Assembly (NCBI GenBank): GCA_002395835.1
Contig: DGVD01000011.1
Span: 49,293-113,292, forward strand
DNA length: 64,000 nt
Direction of reading: 5' to 3'
Origin: Bacteroidales bacterium UBA4293
GTDB lineage: Bacteria > Bacteroidota > Bacteroidia > Bacteroidales > Bacteroidaceae
Under the pieces are notes generated by a model. That model did not search any database. It had not been told where the DNA came from and saw only the letters and a program-made list of their open reading frames with translations. This document shows, piece after piece, positions 34,373 through 45,600 of the stretch (the stretch's first letter is position 1; every line of letters starts with the position of its first letter). The translations under genes were made by a program, and so were the position numbers.

Positions 34373-36385
34373 ATGTCTATCAAAATTCAACTTATTAATT
34401 GTGCGCAAGATCCAACCATTCAGAAGCCTGAAGAAAGCGCAGCTGTTGAAATTAAGCAAGCATTTGAACAAGAGTTCGGCAAATATCCAGATGCGAAAGG
34501 TACTCTATATATATTGCGTAGTATCTCAATATTTGGGTATAAAATCAGGGACATTGATCTTCTTTTGATTGGTAAATTCGAGAACTTCTCTTTAAGGAAT
34601 AAAGTGACTACAAAAAACTATGGTAGCATTTGCAATCTTAATATTAATAGTTTTATCTGCAACATTGAGTTGAAAGACTGTGATTCTATCGAAGTAGATG
34701 GAAAACGAACATTATGGAAAGAGGGTACTGCTTATAAATATAAATATAAGAGAAGCGGTGAAAAGAATGTGACAGAGCAAGCATTTGATCAGCAAAATGA
34801 ATTCCGGAAATATATGAAGGACACTATAAACATCGAACCATTTATGTGCAATCTAATTTGGTTTCGAGGGTTAAGCAACGATCAATTAAGGGAAGTTAGG
34901 GGAAATGAAAAAGACAACGCTCTTGCTGGTCAATTTAGTTATATTGATTTTGTTGAGAAATTGTTGTTGCAGCAAAACGTAGAACAGAAGAGTGGCACAT
35001 ATCTTTTAGATGGTTTTTATGGCAATGATAAAGACATTTCATATTTATCTCAATATTTGTGTGAGAAAAGAGAAGTAAAAGGATTGACTAAAAAGAAGTT
35101 TGAATTACTCTCTCAAGGTGCAATTGATATTGATAAACTAAAGGATAACGTAGGAGACAAACTTATTATCATGCCAGGATTAGCAGGTACAGGAAAAACT
35201 ATCCAGTTGATGCAGTTAGCCTATAATCTCGCTAACCCTTCAAATGATAAGCGCTGTCTTTTGCTTACGTATAATAATGCCTTAGTCTGCGATATACGTC
35301 GATTGTTAGACTTCACTAATATACCTGTAGGCGTGGATGAGAGAACTGTATCTATACAGACAGTTGATTCGTTTTTTATAGAGTTGATGGAAATGTTTGA
35401 GATAATCAAAAAAGGCTCATTAAAGCCCATCTCCGAAGATTACAATCAAAAATTTGTTAAGGCACTTGAAGATTTCTACAATACACTTATTAAAGACTTA
35501 GACGAGAGCGAAGCCCAAGCCCTGAAAGATCTTGTTGACACCAAAATAGACTGGGATTACATTTTAATCGATGAGGGTCAAGATTGGCCAGAATTGCATA
35601 AAAAAGTGATTTTTAAGTTGTATGGTCCTAAAAGGATTGTTGTTGCTGATGGTGGCCCTCAATTTATGATGTCATCGGAGAAACAGAATTGGAAGAGCGG
35701 TCTGGAATCGGCTGTGTTTAAAGAGAGAAAAGAGTTGAATATCAATCTTCGTCAAAAATCAAACCTAGTAGAATTCGTAAACGTTTTTTCACGCGAGTTG
35801 AGATTAGGTTGGAGCATACAAAAGAATAATGCACTTCTTGGCGGTCAAGTTGAAATATATGCTTCATATAATAATAAATTGCATGAAGAAATCTGTAAAC
35901 ATTGCAGTGCCTCTGGGTGTGAAAACTATGATATCCTTATCCTTGTTCCTCCATCTATGGTAGAAAAGGATCAAAATGGAGAGCGCCATTTCAAGAATAT
36001 GAATAAATATAAAAAAGCAGGAATAGATATATTTGATGGTACAAACACCTCAAATCGTCATCGTTATCCTACAAAAGATATTGCACGACTATATCAATAT
36101 GATTCTTGTAGAGGGTTGGAAAGTTGGGTTACAGTCTGCTATCAGTTCGATGAACTGATTAAATACAAAATGGAGACTATTGATGAAGATGTGGTTAGAA
36201 ATAGTTACCAAGGTTTTGATATTAATGAGGGTATAAAGAAATATGTTTATACTTGGGCTTTAATGCCTATGACTAGACCTGTCGACAGATTGGTTATCAC
36301 ATTAAAGGATCCTAATAGCGAAATTGGCGTTATTTTAAAGAACTTATCGAAGAGTTTTGATTTTATTAAGTGGAATATTGATTAA
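34373..36385 (+). CDS. NERD-like nuclease fused to SF1 helicase
   Basis: A 670-aa protein, first gene of the operon. The N-terminal about 130 residues resemble a PD-(D/E)XK nuclease of the NERD type: AAVEIKQAFEQEF, IRDIDLLLIGKF (metal Asp) and CNIELKDCD (ExK). A UvrD-like SF1 helicase follows: Walker A GLAGTGKT at residues 269-276, Walker B LIDEGQDW at 398-405, then YDSCRGLES and PMTRPVDRLVITL (motifs V and VI). This layout recalls nuclease-helicase immunity proteins such as Nhi. It ends 11 bp before the next gene. Codon use is AT-rich like the rest of the operon. Confidence 0.8.
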   Translation: MSIKIQLINCAQDPTIQKPEESAAVEIKQAFEQEFGKYPDAKGTLYILRSISIFGYKIRDIDLLLIGKFENFSLRNKVTTKNYGSICNLNINSFICNIELKDCDSIEVDGKRTLWKEGTAYKYKYKRSGEKNVTEQAFDQQNEFRKYMKDTINIEPFMCNLIWFRGLSNDQLREVRGNEKDNALAGQFSYIDFVEKLLLQQNVEQKSGTYLLDGFYGNDKDISYLSQYLCEKREVKGLTKKKFELLSQGAIDIDKLKDNVGDKLIIMPGLAGTGKTIQLMQLAYNLANPSNDKRCLLLTYNNALVCDIRRLLDFTNIPVGVDERTVSIQTVDSFFIELMEMFEIIKKGSLKPISEDYNQKFVKALEDFYNTLIKDLDESEAQALKDLVDTKIDWDYILIDEGQDWPELHKKVIFKLYGPKRIVVADGGPQFMMSSEKQNWKSGLESAVFKERKELNINLRQKSNLVEFVNVFSRELRLGWSIQKNNALLGGQVEIYASYNNKLHEEICKHCSASGCENYDILILVPPSMVEKDQNGERHFKNMNKYKKAGIDIFDGTNTSNRHRYPTKDIARLYQYDSCRGLESWVTVCYQFDELIKYKMETIDEDVVRNSYQGFDINEGIKKYVYTWALMPMTRPVDRLVITLKDPNSEIGVILKNLSKSFDFIKWNID

Positions 36386-36396
36386 AAGCAATTATT

Positions 36397-39300
36397 ATGT
36401 GTCAAGACTTTATTAATTGGACTAATGCATTATTGGACTACTTCTTTTCAAGAGAAGATAATGAAGAAGTTTTCTTATTCGTTGATCAAAGTATTCTGGA
36501 TCAAATAGGCAGAGATAATGAACTAGGAGATCATCAATCTTTCTTATATACATTTCTAGTCCCTGTTAAAGATAGAATCAAATTATATGATGAACTTTAT
36601 CTAGATGAAAATAGATTAAGACCTAATAGGACGACAAGTGATAATCAAGAGTTAAAATCACCTAACATTCTTAAATTTGCTCAATTCTTAGGATTGAATC
36701 TGAATAAACCTTATTATTTTTCATATATTGTACTTGTAATGTATTTTGCAAGTCAGACGAATAAAGGAAGTATACAGGCTGTTGGAATGTATTTAAAGAA
36801 TAAATTAAGTATATCAAATTATACTCACATAGAAGATTTATTTAATTGGTTACATGACGAGCATCCCGAGTTTAAGAATAAACTGAAAACACAAGAAAGA
36901 ATAATAGGCCGTATTAAGTATCAGTTGTTGCTTAGCCCTGCTGAAATACGGGAAATTAATGAGGCATTATATAGAATTTCGTATAAAGATGATTACAGTC
37001 TTTCTTATGTGGATAAAATTTTGAAGATCAAGGATTATGTCAATGATCATGTCAAAGATATTTTGAAAGAGTCACTATCTAATTCTGACTATCAATACCG
37101 CATAAACAATATCTTTGAGACTTTTGATTTGGAATCTTACAGGAATGCACATCAAAACCAATTAGCAACTAGCGTACTTGAGAATTTCGCTCTGTATCTT
37201 GATTTTTCTCAGGGGCGTGGCTTCAGATTGCTTTCGAGTTATAGACCATCTGGGAAAGCTGTAATAAGCCAAGGTGACAATCATTTTACATTTACGCCAT
37301 CTATTGATTCAATTGATTCTTATAATAATGAATTCGTTGAATTTAATGGAAATGAATTTGTTGAATTAAAAGAGTATTCACTTAAAACCCAGAACTTGGA
37401 AATAAAGCCAATCGCTTTGGGGGATGTCGTTTTCTTCTACAAACAAAGAGAAGGAGGTTACATCCAAAATAGAAATTCGTATAATAAAAAGTTGTATATT
37501 TTCGTTAAAATAGATCGTAAAGGTCAAAAAATAGGAGAATGGGAAAACTGGGCCGCTCAAAATGCCACTAATTGCAAACGAATAGATGGAACTTATGATG
37601 TTAGTGATTTAACACAAAATAAATGGGCTTTATATTTAGCTGACGGCTTGACTGCTCCTTATTACACGCGAGAGGGAGGATGGAACCTTACAAATAACGT
37701 TAGAAGTATTGTTAAGATACCTGGCATTAAATGTGGTAAAAATGTTTATCTGGTAAATGCATTGCCTTATTTTGAATTCCCATATGATATTAGTGAGCAG
37801 GGATTGAACTTAATTGTTGAGAAGGAAGGCTGCCAATTATCTTATAATGATGATTATAGGTTCTTCATTCAAGGAAACAAATTGATCATAGACCTCATAA
37901 AAGATATAGATTACAAGGATTCAAAATTAATTGAAGTTACTATCAATTATACCAACCCAGAAACCAATGAACAACTAACTCCTGATACTCCCGATGGCAA
38001 AATTAAGTTCTACGTTCGTGGACAAAATATTGTTTACAATCAGAATGAACTTTATTCCTTTAATAACTGGGGTGTAATGAGTGATAGAGATGAACGACTT
38101 ATACAAGGGAATGTTATCTCTGGAATAACACATATAGATCTTGGGAGAGCTTCTCATGTAATTGAGACTAGTGATTTTAATAGGGATTTTACAGACTATT
38201 TCTATTTTATCAACCTTCTTGCTTCATGCATTTACATGGATCCGGATGGTAAGATAAAAAGAGAAAGATTGGAAACATGCATTAAATATACATCCATAAG
38301 GCTAAATATTCAATCCAATGAAGATGGGTTTACAACAAAAGTTATCAGCTTATTGGTAAATAGTGGATACATTGCGGCAGATTATAGAACCTCCCATTAT
38401 CAAGCTATTCCACCCGCATTTACTAAAATTCCAAGATCTTTCTATGCTGGGAGTACTACTCAAGTATGGATGTTAACTGGAGCGTACACAAGAAAATTTA
38501 TGAAAGACCTCGATGATTTTTGCACAAAAAATGCCGACGGTAGAGAAAGGAAAGTTCCAATTAGCATAAAATTTAGGTATATCAAAAAACTTGACAATTC
38601 ACGTGGCAGTTTGAAGTTATTGCCTCCTATTATTCTGTTAGATAGCAACTTTAATCCCGTAGATTTCAAGAATAGGTTTCCCCATCATTTATTTGACGTT
38701 ATAAATAAACACGATCAAGCACTTGAAATGCTTTCATCGGTTTCTCCAATATCGGAATATGAAAAGACAATGGTAACAGTTCCTAGGGACAGGGTCGATG
38801 TCTCTAGGTTCGTAAGACCAAAATCCAAAGAGTTCCCAAGAGTTCGAGAAGACAATCCTTATGAGTATAACAATCATATTTATATAGAAAAGTCTGAAAA
38901 GGGAGATTTCTTTAAACCTTCTATATCAGAAAAGTGGAATGATTTGTTCTGCTACTATAAAAGAAATAAACCATTTATTATAAAAGGTTCTCAACATATA
39001 TATTTGCCTGAAGACCTTCGTTTGCCAAGCCTTATCCAACGTTCTCTATTCATCATGAATGTCGGCCTGCCAGCTTACAAGAAAGTCTTTATATGTGACA
39101 ATCCTTCTAAGATGTTGTACACTAGTGTGAGATCATATAAAGTAAATGATGCGAGATTACGAGTAGTATATGAAAAGCTTACAGGGAATGGTGATCCTAC
39201 CCATAATCCATGCATAAGAGATAAAGTAACATCGTCTAGAAATCATGAATATGATAAATGGGAATATCGTATGGAGTTGTGGACTAGAATAGAGGACCAT

Positions 39301-39633
39301 AACAAAAAAATTCCATCAAAACTTTTAATTTTGAAATATGCTCTTTATAAATTAGATCCCACAAAAGACATAAAAACGGGATGCTATTCGGTTTCCTATC
39401 GGAATATCATTGTTTCAACATTAGTAGAAGGAAACAACAACAGCATCATTAAAGATACTTTTTATGAAAAAGATCAAGTTTTATATAAGACAGATCGTTC
39501 ATGTAATGAAATCATGAGTTATATTATTAAGAATAAGCTTTCGGAATATAATGATAAAGGAGTGAATAAAGCATCATTATTCACATTGCCCAACAGAGAA
39601 TTGTATAACATCGAAGAAATAACCATCTTATAA
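36397..39633 (+). CDS. Large protein of unknown fold, candidate DruH
   Basis: A 1078-aa soluble protein in which I recognise no catalytic motif, membrane segment or repeat. It is rich in Asn, Asp, Tyr and Lys. The middle part (about 300-560) is predicted mostly beta from its sequence pattern; the N-terminal 250 residues look helical. Type III Druantia consists of DruE and a large partner, DruH, with no known domain. The size, the order (just before druE, 13 bp apart) and the lack of a domain all fit. This identification rests on context, not on sequence motifs. Confidence 0.5.
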   Translation: MCQDFINWTNALLDYFFSREDNEEVFLFVDQSILDQIGRDNELGDHQSFLYTFLVPVKDRIKLYDELYLDENRLRPNRTTSDNQELKSPNILKFAQFLGLNLNKPYYFSYIVLVMYFASQTNKGSIQAVGMYLKNKLSISNYTHIEDLFNWLHDEHPEFKNKLKTQERIIGRIKYQLLLSPAEIREINEALYRISYKDDYSLSYVDKILKIKDYVNDHVKDILKESLSNSDYQYRINNIFETFDLESYRNAHQNQLATSVLENFALYLDFSQGRGFRLLSSYRPSGKAVISQGDNHFTFTPSIDSIDSYNNEFVEFNGNEFVELKEYSLKTQNLEIKPIALGDVVFFYKQREGGYIQNRNSYNKKLYIFVKIDRKGQKIGEWENWAAQNATNCKRIDGTYDVSDLTQNKWALYLADGLTAPYYTREGGWNLTNNVRSIVKIPGIKCGKNVYLVNALPYFEFPYDISEQGLNLIVEKEGCQLSYNDDYRFFIQGNKLIIDLIKDIDYKDSKLIEVTINYTNPETNEQLTPDTPDGKIKFYVRGQNIVYNQNELYSFNNWGVMSDRDERLIQGNVISGITHIDLGRASHVIETSDFNRDFTDYFYFINLLASCIYMDPDGKIKRERLETCIKYTSIRLNIQSNEDGFTTKVISLLVNSGYIAADYRTSHYQAIPPAFTKIPRSFYAGSTTQVWMLTGAYTRKFMKDLDDFCTKNADGRERKVPISIKFRYIKKLDNSRGSLKLLPPIILLDSNFNPVDFKNRFPHHLFDVINKHDQALEMLSSVSPISEYEKTMVTVPRDRVDVSRFVRPKSKEFPRVREDNPYEYNNHIYIEKSEKGDFFKPSISEKWNDLFCYYKRNKPFIIKGSQHIYLPEDLRLPSLIQRSLFIMNVGLPAYKKVFICDNPSKMLYTSVRSYKVNDARLRVVYEKLTGNGDPTHNPCIRDKVTSSRNHEYDKWEYRMELWTRIEDHNKKIPSKLLILKYALYKLDPTKDIKTGCYSVSYRNIIVSTLVEGNNNSIIKDTFYEKDQVLYKTDRSCNEIMSYIIKNKLSEYNDKGVNKASLFTLPNRELYNIEEITIL

Positions 39634-39646
39634 TAATACCAATATT

Positions 39647-42600
39647 ATGAATAAAAACAATTACGAACACCTTTTGTCCCAAGACCCTATTGGTGCTTTT
39701 GATAAAATCAAAAAGAACTACATCCGTTATTTTGAGAATGCATATAAAATTACAGACAAGAATTTGGATAAGGAACGTATAGGATTATTAGATAAAGACG
39801 ACAATCTATATAAATCCCCATATCTGGAATTACTACCAGAATACAATTCTTATGAAGGCATCAATGATATAGGTGAATTGGCAAAGACTTTCACCGAGGC
39901 GTTTGGTTCAGAAGATGTTTCCAGACAATTCTTTGAGGAATTTATCAAAAAAGGCTTGATGGACTATATTCCATATGTTCATCAGGTAGATATGCTCAAG
40001 AAAGTATTCTGCCATGAAGAAGGACGTTATAACAACGCCGTCATCACAACCGGTACTGGTTCTGGTAAGACAGAGTCTTTCTTGCTTCCATTGCTTGCTC
40101 AACTTTTTAAAGAGGCTAAGACGTGGGGAAAGGTCACTAATGACACTAATTGGTATAATCGTTATCAGGGTGTATATGATCCATGCCAACGCATCGGTCA
40201 AGATGATGCTCATAAACCGGCTCTTCGAGCATTGATAATGTATCCTATGAACGCTCTTGTTGAGGATCAGATGGCCCGTCTTCGCAAAGCGTTAGATTCA
40301 GACGAAATAAGAAAGTTTATGGATTCTAATGATGGTCTGAAAGGCAATAGAATCTATTTCGGTAGTTACAATGGTTCTACCATTGGCATGAAGAATTATG
40401 ATCTAATTAAGAAATATGGTCATACCAATGCTGATGGAAAGAATGTCTCATTAGAGAAAGCCCGTAAAGCTTTAAAAGAAGAATTAAAAAAGATCCAAGA
40501 ACAGTACGTTAATGTAACCAAATATTATCAGAGACTTGTAGATGCAGAGAATCAAGCAAAGAATGCCTATGAGACTGCATTACAAACTGGTAATGAAGTT
40601 GAAATCGCAAATACAAAGAAAGCATATGATGAGGCAAAAGAAGTAAGAAAAGCTAAAGAGGATGTTCTCTATACTTCACCACGTTTGGGTGGTGATCGTG
40701 TTACTGCAGAGATGGTCACAAGATGGGATATGCAGAAATGGGCGCCTGATATACTTATCACCAACGTGTCTATGTTGAGCATTATGTTGATGCGAAAAGC
40801 GGAGAAATGCATTTTTGACCAAACCAAAGATTGGTTAGATGGCGATCCTGACAAAATGCATCCAACTCGTGTCTTCCATATTGTGCTCGATGAGCTTCAC
40901 TTGTATAGAGACACTGCTGGTAGTGAAACTGCATGCTTGATCAGAATGCTATTGAATGCTATAGGCCTACCTCCTGTGATAGATGATGGTAATGGAAATA
41001 AGATACCTAATCCGCAACTACGAGTTTTGGCCTCTTCTGCCTCATTAGGTACAGAAGATGCCACACAGCAATTCATGGAGGAATTTTTTGGGGTCTATAA
41101 TACGAGTAACGAAACCAAAGCATTCAACATTATTCCTAATAACAATGAATACAGTGCCAACTATGAGCCACAAAAGGACACTGATGATCTCGACTATGAG
41201 GAATTCTCAATTTTCACCAATGACTTTGTCATGCTGGACGAAGAGGAAAAAATGCGACTCATGAACGAAGTGGCAAATAAACACCATTGCAGTGATGCGG
41301 TATCATTCATCCACAAATACGAAAAGACAATTTTCGCAGATTTCCTAGCTGTCGGCTGTAAGCGTGGAGTGAAAATTGATGATTTGGTATATCAAGATGA
41401 CAAAAAGCCTTATATATTTAAGACAAAAGAGGCATTGAGAGGATTTTTGATCTTTAGAGCTTATGCTGATCACTTGAAAGAAAATGGGAAGTCTCTGAAA
41501 CATCGACTTCCTCGTATTCGATTCCACCAATTCTTCAAATATATAGAAGGAATGTGGGGAGAACTTCAGGCAACAATAAATGATCCTAATGCTTCGCCAG
41601 CTCAGAACCTTTCTTATGAGCCTCAGGAGGTTGGTCCTCACAATGGCAAAGTTCTTGAGTTACTCCGTTGCGAGTGCTGTGGAGAGTTGTTTATAGGTGG
41701 AAACCGGAAAATAGATCAACAAGGAAAGACCTATCTGACATTGAATTATCCATCATTGGAAACTATACCTAATTTCAATCCAACTCCGATGGTTCAGAAT
41801 AAATCGTTCGAAGATTACGCTCTATTCTGGCCATCCCATATTCAAAAAGCAGAGATAGGTCTGCCTACAGAATATGATCATTTTACTATGTTGAATTCCA
41901 ATGAGACTTCATTTGAAAAGACGCATTCAAGAGCTAAATGGCGTCGTCGTTATCTCGATGTCTTCACTGGAGAGGTTTTACAGAATAAGCCACGAGGCAA
42001 CAACAACTTAATAGAGGGTTTCGTGTTGGAAGCCGACCAAAAAGGAAAAACCCAACAAAATCTTTCTGTCGTACATGCTTTACCATGTTGCTGCCCACAT
42101 TGTAATCAGAACTACACGAATAGAAAATATGCGAAATCTCCAATTCGTAGTTTTCGAACTGGTATTGATCGTAGTAACCAGTTGCTTAGTAAGGAACTAA
42201 TCTACCAACTTAACGAAAAGTCGGCTAAGTTGATTGGATTTTCTGATAGTCGCCAAGATGCTGCAAAGCAGGCTTTAGGCATCGAGACAGAACACTATCG
42301 TGATATGGTTCGTATGCTCTTTATTCAATCTGTGGAAGAGGTTGATAAAGACATGCAAGAAACGATAGATCTCATTAGGAATGGGAAAAATAATGGAATA
42401 GATCGTTACGATCTAGAAGATGATTTAAAAACGAAATACAATATTCCAAACTTGTCAAGAATTATTGGTGCGATTTATGATAATCATGAGGAAAAGTTGC
42501 AAAACTTTATAACCGATACTATCAGCCTAAATAATCTTATCGGTCACGGAAATGTCAAAGATGGCATATTGCTTAAGAAACTTGTAAAACTTGGCATTAA

Positions 42601-45600
42601 TCCTGCTGGTCCTGAATATAAGTACCAACATTATAAAGAAGAGGGAAAAGATAAGATCTATGAATGGAGCCAGGCCTTTGATTATGATCCTTCTAGCCAA
42701 TATGCTTTTTGTATGCGCCCAAATTTACAATTTTTGACGACTAATGATTCTGGGTTTAATTATAACTCAGTGGATAATGGTTTGTCTTCTGCTGTTTTTG
42801 CCAATTCATTTGGTAAATATATGGGGGTAAGTACCCTCGATGCAGGAATTGGCTATATTTGTTGTCGCAATACCATAGATGTTATTAATTCTGAGGAATA
42901 CAGGAAACTAAATAATTTGCTTGCCCCATTAGGTATCAACACTCTTGATTTCGTAGATGCATTTATACGTGTATTAGGCGATAATTTTAGATATAAAGAT
43001 CCAGACTATGATAAGGATCTCAAGAGCTGGACACAATATTCAGAATTCAACGAGAATGTAAGGAAACCTATCGAACGCTTTATGAATGAACATCTTTTGA
43101 GTGATGATGATAGGCATAATTTAAAAGCTTATTTATATGATTTCTTATTTAAGCATGTTTCCAATCTGGAGACAATACTTGATTTTAACTTGTTGTCATT
43201 TAGAAAGCTAAATCCTGAATCTGAATATTTCATTTGCACAAAATGCTATCGTGTTCATCCTAATAAGGGATTTGGTTTCTGTACTAATCCTAATTGTCGT
43301 GGCGAACTGATAGATGATCCTAAGTATAAAGGCAAAGTCAAGGAACTTCAAAAGAAACATTACATTTCGTTCGACATTCTTAAAGAACCAAGAGAACCTC
43401 GTAGGCTGCATACTGAAGAATTGACTGGTCAGTCGGACAATATTCAAGAACGTCTTCTGAACTTCAAGGATATGGTTCTGCTACATGACGCTGATGAACG
43501 ATATAGAACGGGCTTTGAAGCGACAAAACCAATCGATATGGTAAATGTTACAACCACTATGGAGGTTGGTGTGGATATTGGTAGTTTGGAAGCGATCTTC
43601 CAGGGCAATATGCCACCAACACGCTACAACTATCAGCAACGTGTAGGACGTGGTGGCCGCCGCGGTCAGGCATTCTCTACAGCTGTGACTTTCTGTAGAG
43701 GTCGTAGTCATGATGTATATTATTACAAGAAAGCGACAAATGAAATCGTCGGTGGTATGCCTGCAACACCAGAACTCTCTCTACATCCTTATGCTGAAAC
43801 AGATCCTAAAGGTAATATTACCTATCATATGAAGTTGGCAATAATGAAGCGTGTTATTGTGAAAGAATTGCTTAATATGGCTTATTCTAACTTATATGAT
43901 TACGATCTGAAGGATAATTGCGGTGAGTTTGGACGAGTTGGCGAATGGGGGAACAAAACGAAACAAATCCTTTTAGATTGGATCGCTAATAATCCTTCTA
44001 AGATTGACAATACCGTTGACTACTATTTCTCACAATTCAACAAACCGGGTATTGATATTACAGATGATATTAATGAGGTCAAAAAGTGGATAAAGAAAGA
44101 TCTTGTTCCTGCTATAGATAACTCTCTAACCCAAGAGATGGATCTAAACAAAGGTTTAGCCCAATGCTTGTCTGAACTTGGATTCCTGCCAATGTATGGA
44201 ATGCCTTCTGATGTTCGAAACTTCTATCATGGAACCGGGCACAAAAATGGTCAGGACTATGTGAAATCTATTGACCGCTCATCGGAACTGGCTATTTCTG
44301 AATATGCACCAGGTAGTGAGAAGACTAAAGACAAAGGCGTATACCGCGTTGAAGCCCTAACTTTACCCATGGATTATAGAAAAGATGGGCAATATGAAAG
44401 CTTGAAGTTTTATTATAAAGACGGTGATCCTGATGAAGAAAAAGACGCATTAAAAGATAGGTATATTATCACTTACGACAAAGATCTCGATTTCAAACAT
44501 CGTGAGGGTAATATAGTCGATATTAGCCCTGTCGATAATCTAACGGATTCTGCACTCACTCAAAGTTGTGGTTTAGGGTTAAACCAACGTCTTATAGTTA
44601 TCCCTAGGGCATATAGGTCATATCAAGTTAGCGGTAATAGTGGAACACCTGTGGAGAACAGTGACAGAAGCAGCTCTTTTGTTCAATGCCAGATTTGGGC
44701 AAAGGATGATATTACGAATGGAAATATCAAGGATAATATCCCAAATGTTCCGAATGTAATACTATCTGCCTATGGTCTTAAACTGAATAACGATGCCAAA
44801 ATATGGCATGTCAATTCTAACAATAACCGTTTCTATAGGGGTGCATATAGCTATTGTGACGGCAAGCCATATTGTAGCGATACGAAACTGCCTAATTTTA
44901 CTTTTTTCAATAAAACAAATAAAATGATGTGTCCTCTAACTCCAGATGCTCCAGGTTCTTTTGAAATCGCTTTAGGATCAAAGAAACCAACTGAAATGAT
45001 CAGCTTGGAATTGAAGGGTTGTCCAGACTGTCTTAATTTAGACATTAGAGACAACAAAGTTGCAGTTAGGGCCGCCTTCTTCTCTGCAGCATTTTTATTG
45101 CAACGAGTGTTAGCCGACCAACTTGATGTGCAGCCTGAGGAGATTGAGATATCCGACAAAATAATAGACGGCAAGCCATATCCGATCATCTATCTGAGTG
45201 ATGCGCTGCCAAATGGAGCAGGCATTGTAAGTTACTTAGCCAAAGAGGGTAAACTTGAAAAGATAATTAAAGATATAGTTGACTTTAGGACTGGCTTTAT
45301 GAAATCGTTAATAGATGAGGAACATAGAAACAAATGCCGTACTGCTTGCCAGAGTTGTCTACTCACTTATAGCAATCGAGGTTATCATCATGTGCTCGAT
45401 TGGAGACTAGGTGTGGGTATTCTGAGATTAATGATTGATCCAAATTATGATTTTGGCTTCACTGAAGAGACACGTCAACTATATCCGGAACTTGCTGACT
45501 TTAACGATCTTGTAATTGCAGCCGCAAAGAAAGCCAATATTAATCTGCAGGATGGTGAATGGGTGAAACTTGTTCAGGAACAAAGCAGTGAACCTGGTGC

